Origin: JAHEKB01 sp049115575
GTDB lineage: Bacteria; Bacteroidota; Bacteroidia; NS11-12g; UBA9320
Direction: 5' to 3'
Assembly: GCA_049115575.1 (NCBI GenBank)
Contig: JAGDZU010000004.1
Span: forward strand, 558,001-622,000
Length of the DNA: 64,000 bases
A program made the translations under genes and the position numbers. The stretch's first letter is position 1; each line of letters starts with the position of its first letter. The notes under the pieces were generated by a model. It did not search any database, was not told where the DNA came from, and was given only the letters and a program-made list of their open reading frames with translations. Below are positions 24,819 through 33,244 of the stretch, piece by piece.

Positions 24819-26842
24819 TTCTCTTTATTCAAAATTTCGCTGGGTAGACTAATAGTAAATTCTGTGCCCTCATCTACTTTACTCTTCACAGATATTTCAC
24901 CGCCAAGGGCTTCAACTTGTGCCTTAGTTATAAATAAACCAACTCCTCGAGAATCTGTATGTCTATGGAAAGTCTTTCTCAAACCAAATATCTTACTTCC
25001 ATACTTTTCTAGATCTATACCTAGACCATTGTCTTTAACCCTAATATGTAATTGATTGCCCTCTTGAAAAGCAGTAATACTTATTTCAGGTGATCTTTCA
25101 GGATCGGAATACTTAAGCGCATTGGAAACAAGGTTGAGAAATATGCTTTCTATATATGATTTTGCAGCATATATCACTTTGTTTGACCCAAAGTCTATGT
25201 TGAATTTTGCATTTGTTGAATTGATTTTCTGACTTAAACTCTCTAATGTCTTCTCAACAACTTTGTTCAACAGTATTTTGCTTGTGTCTTTGCTAATTTC
25301 ATTCTTGATTTTGACCACATCCGCCAAATCATTAATAGTTTCCATCAAGTCATCTGCAACTACATCCAATTTTTCTAAAAGGATTTCAAGGTTAGCCTCT
25401 GTCCTATCTGAATAATAGAAGTCCAATAATGCTTTTATATTTCCTGCTGGTGATCTTAAATTATGAGAGGCGATGTATGCAAATTCTTGAAGCTGCTTTG
25501 TTTGATTTCCTAATTTGTAGTTCAAACTTATTAATTCCTTATTGGAGTCCTGTAATTTTTGCTTTTCTTGATTGAGCAATTCTTCCGCCTTCTTTCTAAC
25601 TGTTATATCTACAACACTTGTTCTAACTATTGTTCTGTCTGGATAAGGCATTTTAACCAAGCGTACTTCACAGTATAGAAGCTCGCCATCTTTTCTTTTA
25701 ACTATCCATTCATAAACCACGGATTCTCCATTAACCGCCCTATTCATATATTCTTGTGATAGCTGTAGGCTGTTAACTCCTTCTTCTTGCTCTTTCGGGC
25801 TGAGCTCACCTAGTTCCAAGCCTAGCAATTCAGCTCTACTATAACCAAAGAGTTCTATGGCGCTTGGGTTTGCTTCTATGTATCTCTTATTGTCGTAATC
25901 CAATAGCAAAAGGGCCTCGGTAGCATGTTCAACAACAGTTCTAAACCTCAGTTCACTTTCTTCTAGTTCTTTCTTCTTAATCTGGATATCCGTGACATCC
26001 TGAAATGTAATAACCGCCTCTGTGAAATTATTATTCGTGTCATACAGTCCACTCACAAAACAGATGGTACTTTTCAATCGATCTTGTTCAGTTTTGAGCC
26101 TTAAGTCAATGTCAAAGAATTCATAATTTCTTGTGCTAAGACCATTTAATAAATCAAGTAAATCTCGTCTATCAGCCTCAGATAAATATGCCTTTAGGTC
26201 ATATCCTGAAGAATGGCTTCCATCTACCAAGCCTTCAAATGCTTTGTTCTTATTTAATATGTTCAGCTGCTTGTCTACCACAATAATTCCGCTGTAATTG
26301 CTTTCAAAAATGGACCTATAACGCAGCTCGCTTTTAGTCAGCTTCTGTTCGGTTTCAACTTTGTTCGTTACATCTGTGGAAACAATCAGCACCTCCGTCA
26401 CCTCCTTTTCTTGGTTAAAAACTGGAGTTTTCATGGTCTGAAACCAATATAAGTTCCCGAATTTGTCTGTAAATGGTTCTAGTGGAACAAATTTCTTTTG
26501 TTTGGTTTCGAATAAGACATCGTCTGTGTCTTTAACCTGTTCTGGATTTAAGAATATTTCCAGCTCAATATCTGTTTTACCAATAATTTCATGTGGCTCC
26601 AGGCCAGCAAAATCTGCAAATGCTCTATTAACTACAGTATATCTACCATCTACGTCTCTGCCATAGATGAGATGAGGAATATAGTTTATGATGTTGGCAT
26701 AGTATGATTCTCCACGGATTTCTTCCACGGTGGACAGTACATCTTTCATTTCCCTAAAAGAATCTGTCCTCGATCGGCCAAATATTCGGCTTAAAGAGAA
26801 CCTCTTGTTCCGATGCTGTGCATCTGAATTAATGGAATACAT
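24815..26842 (-). CDS. Cytosolic multi-PAS sensor histidine kinase
   Basis: The start ATG 26842 (MYSINSDAQH) gives 675 residues; a longer frame from 26884 is rejected because it covers the -7 box. Three PAS domains lie at about 40-160, 170-285 and 295-415, then a dimerisation/phospho-acceptor helix with His460 in FAYIASHNLRSP, and a HATPase domain with N box LVSNALKYS, G1 VKDNGLGIDL and G2 GVGLFITKA. No membrane segment or signal peptide is seen, so it senses a cytosolic cue through PAS. It is co-translated with the single-domain regulator. Confidence 0.92.
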   Translation of the reverse strand: MYSINSDAQHRNKRFSLSRIFGRSRTDSFREMKDVLSTVEEIRGESYYANIINYIPHLIYGRDVDGRYTVVNRAFADFAGLEPHEIIGKTDIELEIFLNPEQVKDTDDVLFETKQKKFVPLEPFTDKFGNLYWFQTMKTPVFNQEKEVTEVLIVSTDVTNKVETEQKLTKSELRYRSIFESNYSGIIVVDKQLNILNKNKAFEGLVDGSHSSGYDLKAYLSEADRRDLLDLLNGLSTRNYEFFDIDLRLKTEQDRLKSTICFVSGLYDTNNNFTEAVITFQDVTDIQIKKKELEESELRFRTVVEHATEALLLLDYDNKRYIEANPSAIELFGYSRAELLGLELGELSPKEQEEGVNSLQLSQEYMNRAVNGESVVYEWIVKRKDGELLYCEVRLVKMPYPDRTIVRTSVVDITVRKKAEELLNQEKQKLQDSNKELISLNYKLGNQTKQLQEFAYIASHNLRSPAGNIKALLDFYYSDRTEANLEILLEKLDVVADDLMETINDLADVVKIKNEISKDTSKILLNKVVEKTLESLSQKINSTNAKFNIDFGSNKVIYAAKSYIESIFLNLVSNALKYSDPERSPEISITAFQEGNQLHIRVKDNGLGIDLEKYGSKIFGLRKTFHRHTDSRGVGLFITKAQVEALGGEISVKSKVDEGTEFTISLPSEILNKEK

Positions 26843-26859
26843 TGAGTAGCAGTTGTACA

Positions 26860-26867
26860 CAAATATA
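26860..26867 (-). promoter_or_regulatory. -7 box of the histidine kinase operon
   Basis: The minus strand reads TATATTTG, an exact match, ending 17 nt before ATG 26842. No clear -33 TTTG is seen in the AT-rich upstream sequence. Confidence 0.5.
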
Positions 26868-26961
26868 GGCCTGGACACTAGCATTTATAGACTTTCGATT
26901 GTTCTTTTTTAGACCTAAACTTGCACACTGTAAAGAAATAAGGGCATTGGAACGAGCTACT

Positions 26962-29007
26962 TTGAACAAAACTGACATCAAATTAAAAGCATTCAAACAT
27001 ATGTCTTTAGCCAGAGCGATGGCTGAGATATATGATGAAAACAGGCAAATCACATCATATGTGCACTCTACCTCTAAAGGGCATGAAGCTGCGCAACTAG
27101 CCATGGCTTATCACTTGCGTCCTGAAGATTGGGTAGCGCCATATTACCGAGATGAATCCATGTTACTTGGAATGGGTGTGGAACCCTACCAATTAATGCT
27201 TCAACTGTTGGCAAAAAAAGATGATCCTTTTAGCATGGGCAGGAGTTACTACTCCCACCCATCTCTTTTAGATGAGGACAAACCCAAGATGGCCCACCAA
27301 AGTAGCGCAACAGGCATGCAAGCCATCCCTACCACAGGAATTGCTCAAGGTATACAATACTTGAGAAAACAAGAGCTCTTATCTTACGAACAAGACCCAA
27401 TAGTGGTTTGTTCCATTGGAGATGGCTCAATGACAGAGGGTGAAGTTTCTGAGGCACTTCAAATGGCTGTCCTCCACCAATTACCCATCATCTATTTTGT
27501 GCAAGACAATGATTGGGGTATTTCAGCTAGTGGTGATGAAATGAGAGCCATGGACGCATATGAATTCGGTGCTGGTTTTAAAGGGCTAAAAAGAATAAGA
27601 ATTAATGGCAGTCATTTTGAGGAGTGCCATACTGATATAGGTAAAGCATTGAAATGGGTTCGCAAACACAGAAAACCTATGCTAATTCACTGCAAAGTGC
27701 CTCTATTAGGCCATCACACTTCGGGCGTTAGACGTGAATGGTATAGAGATGATTTAGATGAACATTTACTAGATGACCCATATCCATTTTTAAAACAAGC
27801 ATTATTGGATGTAGGAGTTGAGCAAGATGTACTTGACCAAATTGAACAGGAATCCATCGCTCAAATAAAAGAAGACTTTCAAAGAGCTGTAGATTCCGAT
27901 GACCCGGATGAAAATAGTTTGAAAGATCATATACTAGCTCCAACTTCCATTGTTCAAGAGCTAGGTGAGCGCCATCCTGAGGGGGCAGAAAAAGTTATAA
28001 TGGTTGATGCCGCATTACATGCCATGGATGAGATACTTGCAAAACATCCTGAAGCCATACTATATGGACAAGATGTAGGCATTAGATTAGGTGGGGTTTT
28101 TAGAGAAGCAGCTACTCTAGCAGAAAAACACGGAAAGCACAGAGTATTTAATACACCTATACAAGAAGCTTATATCGTTGGTTCAACAGCAGGAATGAGT
28201 GCAGTTGGCTGCAAACCTATAGTTGAAATACAATTTGCAGATTACATATGGCCTGGTGTGAACCAATTAATCACAGAGCTTTCCAAAAGCAGTTATCTAT
28301 CAGCTGGTAAATTCCCAGTACAGTCAGTAATACGAATTCCAACTGGAGCTTATGGAGGGGGCGGACCTTATCATTCTGGTACTGTGGAGTCCTCTATACT
28401 ACCAATTAAAGGAATCAAGATTGTTTACCCCAGTAATGCTGCGGACATGAAAGGTCTAATGAAAGCGGCATTCTATGACCCCAATCCAGTTGTTATGTTT
28501 GAGCATAAAGGAATCTACTGGAGCAAAGTGCCCGGTACTGAAGGTGCCAAATCAATAGAACCAGATGAGGAGTACATTATCCCTCTTGGAAAGGCAAGAG
28601 TACACCAAGAAGCTGATAGTGAACGACTAGAATACGGTGAGACTATGGCTGTTATTACCTATGGCATGGGAGTTTGGTGGGCAGAAGCCGCATCTAAAGA
28701 TTACCCTGGACAAGTTGAAATTATTGATTTAAGAACTTTAAGTCCATGTGATAATCAGGCTATTTATGAGGCAACGGAGAGGCATGGTAAAGTTATGATA
28801 TTAACAGAGGAAACAATTACCAATTCATTTGCTCAAGCCATAGCGGGCAGAATTCAACAACGCTGTTTTCAATACCTAGACGCCCCGGTATCAATTATGG
28901 GTTCAGAGGATGTTCCCGCTGTTCCTCTAAACAAAGAAATGGAACAAGTAATGTTACCTACTGTTTCTAAAGTGAGTCTTAAAATGGCAGAATTGCTTGA
29001 TTATTAG
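26962..29007 (+). CDS. 2-oxoacid dehydrogenase E1 component, alpha-beta fusion
   Basis: A thiamine-diphosphate enzyme that decarboxylates branched-chain or related 2-oxoacids. The alpha half (about 1-330) has YVHSTSKGHEA and the ThDP motif GDGSMTEGEVSEA ending near FVQDNDWGIS; the beta half (about 360-680) has AILYGQDVG, the IQFADYIWPG block and a transketolase C-terminal domain. Subunits that are separate genes in many bacteria are fused here, as is common in Bacteroidota. Start is uncertain: TTG 26962 (MNKTDIKLKAFKHM) keeps the conserved-looking KAFKHM, ATG 27001 would remove it, and the frame is open up to TTG 26899. TAAACTTG at 26916-26923 is a possible -7 box. No E2 or E3 gene is nearby. 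Confidence 0.88.
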   Translation: MNKTDIKLKAFKHMSLARAMAEIYDENRQITSYVHSTSKGHEAAQLAMAYHLRPEDWVAPYYRDESMLLGMGVEPYQLMLQLLAKKDDPFSMGRSYYSHPSLLDEDKPKMAHQSSATGMQAIPTTGIAQGIQYLRKQELLSYEQDPIVVCSIGDGSMTEGEVSEALQMAVLHQLPIIYFVQDNDWGISASGDEMRAMDAYEFGAGFKGLKRIRINGSHFEECHTDIGKALKWVRKHRKPMLIHCKVPLLGHHTSGVRREWYRDDLDEHLLDDPYPFLKQALLDVGVEQDVLDQIEQESIAQIKEDFQRAVDSDDPDENSLKDHILAPTSIVQELGERHPEGAEKVIMVDAALHAMDEILAKHPEAILYGQDVGIRLGGVFREAATLAEKHGKHRVFNTPIQEAYIVGSTAGMSAVGCKPIVEIQFADYIWPGVNQLITELSKSSYLSAGKFPVQSVIRIPTGAYGGGGPYHSGTVESSILPIKGIKIVYPSNAADMKGLMKAAFYDPNPVVMFEHKGIYWSKVPGTEGAKSIEPDEEYIIPLGKARVHQEADSERLEYGETMAVITYGMGVWWAEAASKDYPGQVEIIDLRTLSPCDNQAIYEATERHGKVMILTEETITNSFAQAIAGRIQQRCFQYLDAPVSIMGSEDVPAVPLNKEMEQVMLPTVSKVSLKMAELLDY

Positions 29008-29018
29008 CCCTCAGCAAA

Positions 29019-29789
29019 ATGAAGAAGATAGTTAGCTATAATGTAAATGGAATAAGGGCAGCTTTAAAAAAAGGTTTAGGAGATTACTTATCAGAAGAAG
29101 ACGCTGATATTATCTGTTATCAAGAATTAAAGGCAAATGAAGACCAGATTCCAGAAGATGCGTTTGATGGATTGAATTACCACAAATACTATTATTCAGC
29201 TCAAAAAAAGGGCTATAGTGGGGTTGGAATATTCAGTAAAGAAGAACCTATTCATGTAGAGTACGGTTGCGGACATGAACTTTTTGATTTTGAAGGAAGA
29301 GTTCTAAGATTAGATTTTAATGATTATTCAGTGTTGAGCATATATTTCCCATCGGGAAGCAGTGGTGATCACAGACAAGAAATCAAATATGAATTCCTAG
29401 ACTTCTTTTATAACTACATCAACTCTTTGAGAAAAGAGATTCCAAATTTGATCATTTGCGGTGATTACAACATATGCCATAGAGCCATTGATATACACGC
29501 ACCTAAAAGGAACGAGAAATCATCTGGCTTTTTACCGGAGGAAAGAGCATGGATGGATAAATGGTTTGCTTCAGACTTGATTGACACCTTTAGAGCCATT
29601 AATGGCGACTTGACGGATCAATACACTTGGTGGAGTTATAGAGCCAATGCCAGAGCTAATAATAAAGGATGGAGAATTGATTATATCAGTATAACCAGTA
29701 ATTTGAGTGAAAAATTAATCGGTGCTGAAATCAGGCCTAAGGCTATGCAATCAGACCATTGTCCATCATATGTTGTGATGGATCTTTAG
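29019..29789 (+). CDS. xth: Exodeoxyribonuclease III
   Basis: A 256-residue AP endonuclease/3' exonuclease of base-excision repair. It starts 11 nt after the E1 gene. The endonuclease/exonuclease/phosphatase fold is clear: SYNVNGIRAALKKG at 5-18, CYQELKA with the metal-binding Glu, the GDYNICHR block with catalytic Asp/Asn, WWSYR, and the closing SDHCPSYV with the catalytic Asp-His. Size is normal. Its stop overlaps the stop of the convergent PorP/SprF-like gene by 4 nt. Confidence 0.95.
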   Translation: MKKIVSYNVNGIRAALKKGLGDYLSEEDADIICYQELKANEDQIPEDAFDGLNYHKYYYSAQKKGYSGVGIFSKEEPIHVEYGCGHELFDFEGRVLRLDFNDYSVLSIYFPSGSSGDHRQEIKYEFLDFFYNYINSLRKEIPNLIICGDYNICHRAIDIHAPKRNEKSSGFLPEERAWMDKWFASDLIDTFRAINGDLTDQYTWWSYRANARANNKGWRIDYISITSNLSEKLIGAEIRPKAMQSDHCPSYVVMDL

Positions 29790-30811
29790 AACTGGAAGCT
29801 CAAGTTGGCTTCAAATGATGGAATCATTCCCTGATCTTCATAAGCGCCAGAAGCAATGATAAGGTAGCCTTTGTCAGTTTTCTTAACCGGATATTCAGCG
29901 TTTGGGTTGTAAGCGGCATCTTGGTGAAAAAACGCAGTTCCTTCAATTCTAATACTAGATCCAATCTGATAACTCAGAGAACCCATATATCCTAAAGAGC
30001 CATTTTCATATATCCCCAATCCTATGGTGAATTTCTTATTGAATTCTAGAAAATTTTGAAAGCTTATGTAATCTACTCCATTGGCGGTGGGATTAACCAC
30101 ATGAAGACTGTGTATTAACTTAGTATTCTTGCTAGGCTCCCATTTGTAAATAGCGAGCATAGTGGCTTGAATGCTGTATTTCAGAAAATCTTCTTCACCC
30201 CAGGTAATAGAAGTATCTTTCTTTACAACGCGATTTGTACTGTCTACAAACTGCCATCTCTGAACCGGAAAAGGTACACCGAGAGGTCTGTTTAGCTTGT
30301 GAAGAGACAAGCCAAGTTCTAATCCTTGGTTGCTATAGCCAAATCCTAAACCAATATCTATTCCATTAGAAATGGAATCTGTGAATTCATAATGTGTTGG
30401 AGTATACACTCTATTAAACTGATCGGATTTGATTTGATCTTTATATGAACCTACCTCAAGCCCTAATGACAAAAAGCTCCCTTCTTCCATTTTAAAATTA
30501 TAGGAAGTGTATAGCTTATACATATCTAGTTTGTTCAATCTATTCTCAACCGTGCTGCCGTGAAATCCAATTCTCCAATATTCCGTCGCCTTGAATTCTG
30601 CTATTGCCAGATATGAATTAAAATTAGACTCTTCAGATAGAGGATTTAGTAATAAAGATGTACTAACATAGCCCGTTTCAAAGTCCATATTTTGAAGAGC
30701 AGGGTTGGCAAAAGCCATACTTTTATTATTGTTAATCAAATTGCTTTGAGCATAACTATTTGGTGCTGCAATCACCAGTAGAACTAAAGAAATAATCTTT
30801 AATAGTTTCAT
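29786..30811 (-). CDS. PorP/SprF-like outer-membrane protein
   Basis: A 341-residue barrel-type protein with signal peptide (1-21, cleavage after YAQ), an N-terminal FANPALQN motif like the NPA motif of PorP/SprF proteins, regular alternating strands such as GIDIGLGFGYSNQGLELGLSL, and a C-terminal Phe (NLSFQF) as expected for BAM-assembled barrels. PorP/SprF proteins anchor or present T9SS substrates at the surface, but this copy is not beside a large adhesin. It is the last gene of the minus-strand run, 2 nt after the threonine dehydrogenase. A generic barrel is the main alternative. Confidence 0.55.
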   Translation of the reverse strand: MKLLKIISLVLLVIAAPNSYAQSNLINNNKSMAFANPALQNMDFETGYVSTSLLLNPLSEESNFNSYLAIAEFKATEYWRIGFHGSTVENRLNKLDMYKLYTSYNFKMEEGSFLSLGLEVGSYKDQIKSDQFNRVYTPTHYEFTDSISNGIDIGLGFGYSNQGLELGLSLHKLNRPLGVPFPVQRWQFVDSTNRVVKKDTSITWGEEDFLKYSIQATMLAIYKWEPSKNTKLIHSLHVVNPTANGVDYISFQNFLEFNKKFTIGLGIYENGSLGYMGSLSYQIGSSIRIEGTAFFHQDAAYNPNAEYPVKKTDKGYLIIASGAYEDQGMIPSFEANLSFQF

Positions 30812-30813
30812 GT

Positions 30814-31767
30814 TTAGTTGTTCTTTAAGGAGCCAAGGTTCTCTAGCATATTGCTAACTAAGGCTTCAATATTGTATTTAGGAGACCAATTCCAGTCTTC
30901 TCTTGCTTGTTGATCGTCAATACTTTGCGGCCAACTTTCTGCTATTTTCTGTCGGTGATCAATTTTATAACTAATCTCGAAATCTGGTAAATGCTTTCTT
31001 ATTTCAGTAGACAATTCTGCCGGATTAAAACTACAGCCTGAAATATTGTAGCTGCTTCTTATTTTAATCTGATCCTCTTGCGCATTAGTCACCTCAATCG
31101 TTGCTCTAACCGCATCTTCCATATGCATCATAGGTAGGCTTGTGTCTTCTTTCAGAAAGCATTCATAACTCCCATCCTGTAATGCACGATGGAATATATC
31201 AACGGCATAATCAGTTGTGCCTCCTCCAGGCATAGATTTCCAGCCTATCAAACCTGGATATCTAATGGATCTAACATCTAGTCCGTAGCGATTGTGGTAG
31301 TATTCACAATATCGTTCTCCAGCCAATTTACTTATTCCATAAATAGTATTTGGTTCAAGTATGGTTGTTTGAGGCGTATTTTGTTTTGGACTAGTTGGAC
31401 CAAAAACAGCAATTGAGCTTGGCCAAAAAACTCGCTTAACCCCATATTCCAGACAAGCATCAAAAATGTTGAACATTCCATTCATGTTCAAATCCCATCC
31501 CAACTTAGGGTTTGCTTCTGCAGTAGCAGAAAGTAAAGCAGCGAGATGATAAACTATGGTCGGCTGGTACTTTGCAAATACTTCAGCTATTTTGTCTTTG
31601 TCTAAAACATCCATGATTTCAAAGCTTGAAGCCTCAAAGATTGGATTGTCAGACCTGCGTATATCGCTGGCAATTACCTGATTAGGACCATACATTTTCT
31701 GTAGGTTTTCTACTAGTTCAGTTCCAACCTGCCCACAAGATCCTATAACGAGTACTTTGTCGCTCAT
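30814..31767 (-). CDS. L-threonine 3-dehydrogenase, SDR type
   Basis: This extended short-chain dehydrogenase oxidises L-threonine to 2-amino-3-ketobutyrate. I start it at ATG 31767 (MSDKVLVIGSCGQVG), where the NAD-binding GSCGQVG falls at 9-15; the frame is open to 31809 but that adds no Rossmann sequence. YGISK is the catalytic Tyr-Lys pair, and GGGTTDYAVDIFHRAL, TSLPMMHMEDAVRAT and SSYNISGCSFNPAEL match the UDP-galactose-epimerase-like threonine dehydrogenase described from psychrophilic flavobacteria rather than the zinc MDR enzyme of E. coli. Confidence 0.85.
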   Translation of the reverse strand: MSDKVLVIGSCGQVGTELVENLQKMYGPNQVIASDIRRSDNPIFEASSFEIMDVLDKDKIAEVFAKYQPTIVYHLAALLSATAEANPKLGWDLNMNGMFNIFDACLEYGVKRVFWPSSIAVFGPTSPKQNTPQTTILEPNTIYGISKLAGERYCEYYHNRYGLDVRSIRYPGLIGWKSMPGGGTTDYAVDIFHRALQDGSYECFLKEDTSLPMMHMEDAVRATIEVTNAQEDQIKIRSSYNISGCSFNPAELSTEIRKHLPDFEISYKIDHRQKIAESWPQSIDDQQAREDWNWSPKYNIEALVSNMLENLGSLKNN

Positions 31768-31796
31768 AAAATGTCTGCGAAAGTAAGAAAATTGGG

Positions 31797-32417
31797 CTAA
31801 TGCTCCCACTTTTTAACCCCTGCCTCAATGCGGGTGTGCAGGTAATTCTCATCCAATGGAATAGGGCAAGAATAATTATAATTATATGCACATAATGGAT
31901 TGTAACTGTAGTTGAAATCAATGATCGGATTCAAGGTGTCTGATAACTCAAAATCTAAGTATCTACCAGCACCATAACTTTCATTGCCATTGGTCTCATC
32001 TTTATATGGGCAGAACAAATATTCTGGATGGGCCACATTTTGATAAACATGCAGCAGAAAGCTATCTCCTTTCAGCTCAAAATGCATCTGTCCAAATTCA
32101 ATATAATGTGGCAATCGGTCTGTATTAGTTTTCATCTCAAACTCTTTACCGTTTAACAAGCGGACAAAATTGGCATTTACTCTATACTCTTCATTCGGAG
32201 CAAAATACTCCAAGTCTTTACTTGTTTCTAAATCTTTCTCCATCAGAACTCCGTTATTACCAGAAGTAAAATCATAGCTCATACTATCTTGATAACGAAG
32301 AATCTTGTCTTGATAAGTGAGTGGTGTAGACTCTTCTTGTGTAGATCGTTGATCCCACTGTTTACTGCTGTTGCAAGCCGTAGCTAATAGGCCAAATAAG
32401 ATAATTGCAATTCTCAT
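31797..32417 (-). CDS. DUF1684 lipoprotein
   Basis: A 206-residue lipoprotein with signal peptide and lipobox LLATAC at about 10-15. The C-terminal half carries the DUF1684 signature: GRYLDFELSD, then NYSYNPLCAYN and CPIPLDENYLHTRIEAG. The family has no proven activity. It overlaps the upstream barrel gene by 4 nt and is followed after 29 nt by the threonine dehydrogenase. Confidence 0.8.
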   Translation of the reverse strand: MRIAIILFGLLATACNSSKQWDQRSTQEESTPLTYQDKILRYQDSMSYDFTSGNNGVLMEKDLETSKDLEYFAPNEEYRVNANFVRLLNGKEFEMKTNTDRLPHYIEFGQMHFELKGDSFLLHVYQNVAHPEYLFCPYKDETNGNESYGAGRYLDFELSDTLNPIIDFNYSYNPLCAYNYNYSCPIPLDENYLHTRIEAGVKKWEH

Positions 32418-33235
32418 GGTTGAAATAAATAAGAAAATCCACCGCTGACAAAATAATTCTTTCCAAAACCACCATCTCCATTAAATGTTCCAACACTTAA
32501 GTCCAACTGAAATTTATCGTTGACCAAATAAGTAAAACCTCCATTAAATCTATTATCTCTTTCTCCAAAAGCATGGCTGGTATTCTTATAACCATAGGGC
32601 TCAAAATAGGCTCCTAATTGATCTGTGATAGAATAGGCCAAAGATAAAGTGTAGCTCGCCTCTGGCTCAGGATTATCTCCATCCCAAGACATACCAAATT
32701 GTGCAGATACAGAAAACTTATCAGAGACTGCTATAGAAAATGGAAGAAGAAATTCAAGAGCTGCATTTTTAGGTCTTATAGACCTACTTGCTATAAAAGG
32801 CAAATAAACATGAGCTAAGAAACCAATGGTCACTATGTCTCCTTGATGAAGGTTCTGCTTGATTCCAACAAAAACTGGAGATAAACTTGAATAGCTAGAA
32901 TCCTCATCTATAAGGATCTCTGGACAAAATGTTATACCGTCATCCCAATTCTGAAGATGTGTATTTATGTGATTATAAGACCAATTTAGTCTTAATTCTG
33001 TACGCTCACTCACGCCATAACGGAGTAAGGTAGTATTTATGGTAACATCATTCGTAATTTCTTCAATACATGGCTGCCGCGCTGCAGTAGACTCATAAAC
33101 AAATCCTGTCTCGATCTGCAAAGCACCTTTAGGTACCACATTTGGGCTTTCCGTGAAATCTGGCCTATCAGTTTCTATTTGGCCAAATGATAGAATCTGG
33201 CTTAAAACTATTCCTATTAGCAGGACTATTCTCAT
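32414..33235 (-). CDS. Outer-membrane transporter-like barrel (MetA-pathway type)
   Basis: A 273-residue protein with signal peptide (1-18) and the family opening IETDRPDFTESPNVVPKGALQ split across residues 20-40, followed by QIETGFVYE and alternating strands ending YLFQP. This matches the PF13557-type barrel proteins usually annotated as transporter or phenol MetA degradation. Substrate unknown. It starts 9 nt after the oligopeptidase gene and overlaps the lipoprotein gene by 4 nt, so it is translated with them. Confidence 0.7.
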   Translation of the reverse strand: MRIVLLIGIVLSQILSFGQIETDRPDFTESPNVVPKGALQIETGFVYESTAARQPCIEEITNDVTINTTLLRYGVSERTELRLNWSYNHINTHLQNWDDGITFCPEILIDEDSSYSSLSPVFVGIKQNLHQGDIVTIGFLAHVYLPFIASRSIRPKNAALEFLLPFSIAVSDKFSVSAQFGMSWDGDNPEPEASYTLSLAYSITDQLGAYFEPYGYKNTSHAFGERDNRFNGGFTYLVNDKFQLDLSVGTFNGDGGFGKNYFVSGGFSYLFQP

Positions 33236-33244
33236 AAGACAAAT

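Noticed and set aside
24815..26884. Longer kinase start at 26884
   Set aside because: The extra 14 codons include the exact -7 box TATATTTG, so they would precede the transcript start; ATG 26842 is preferred.
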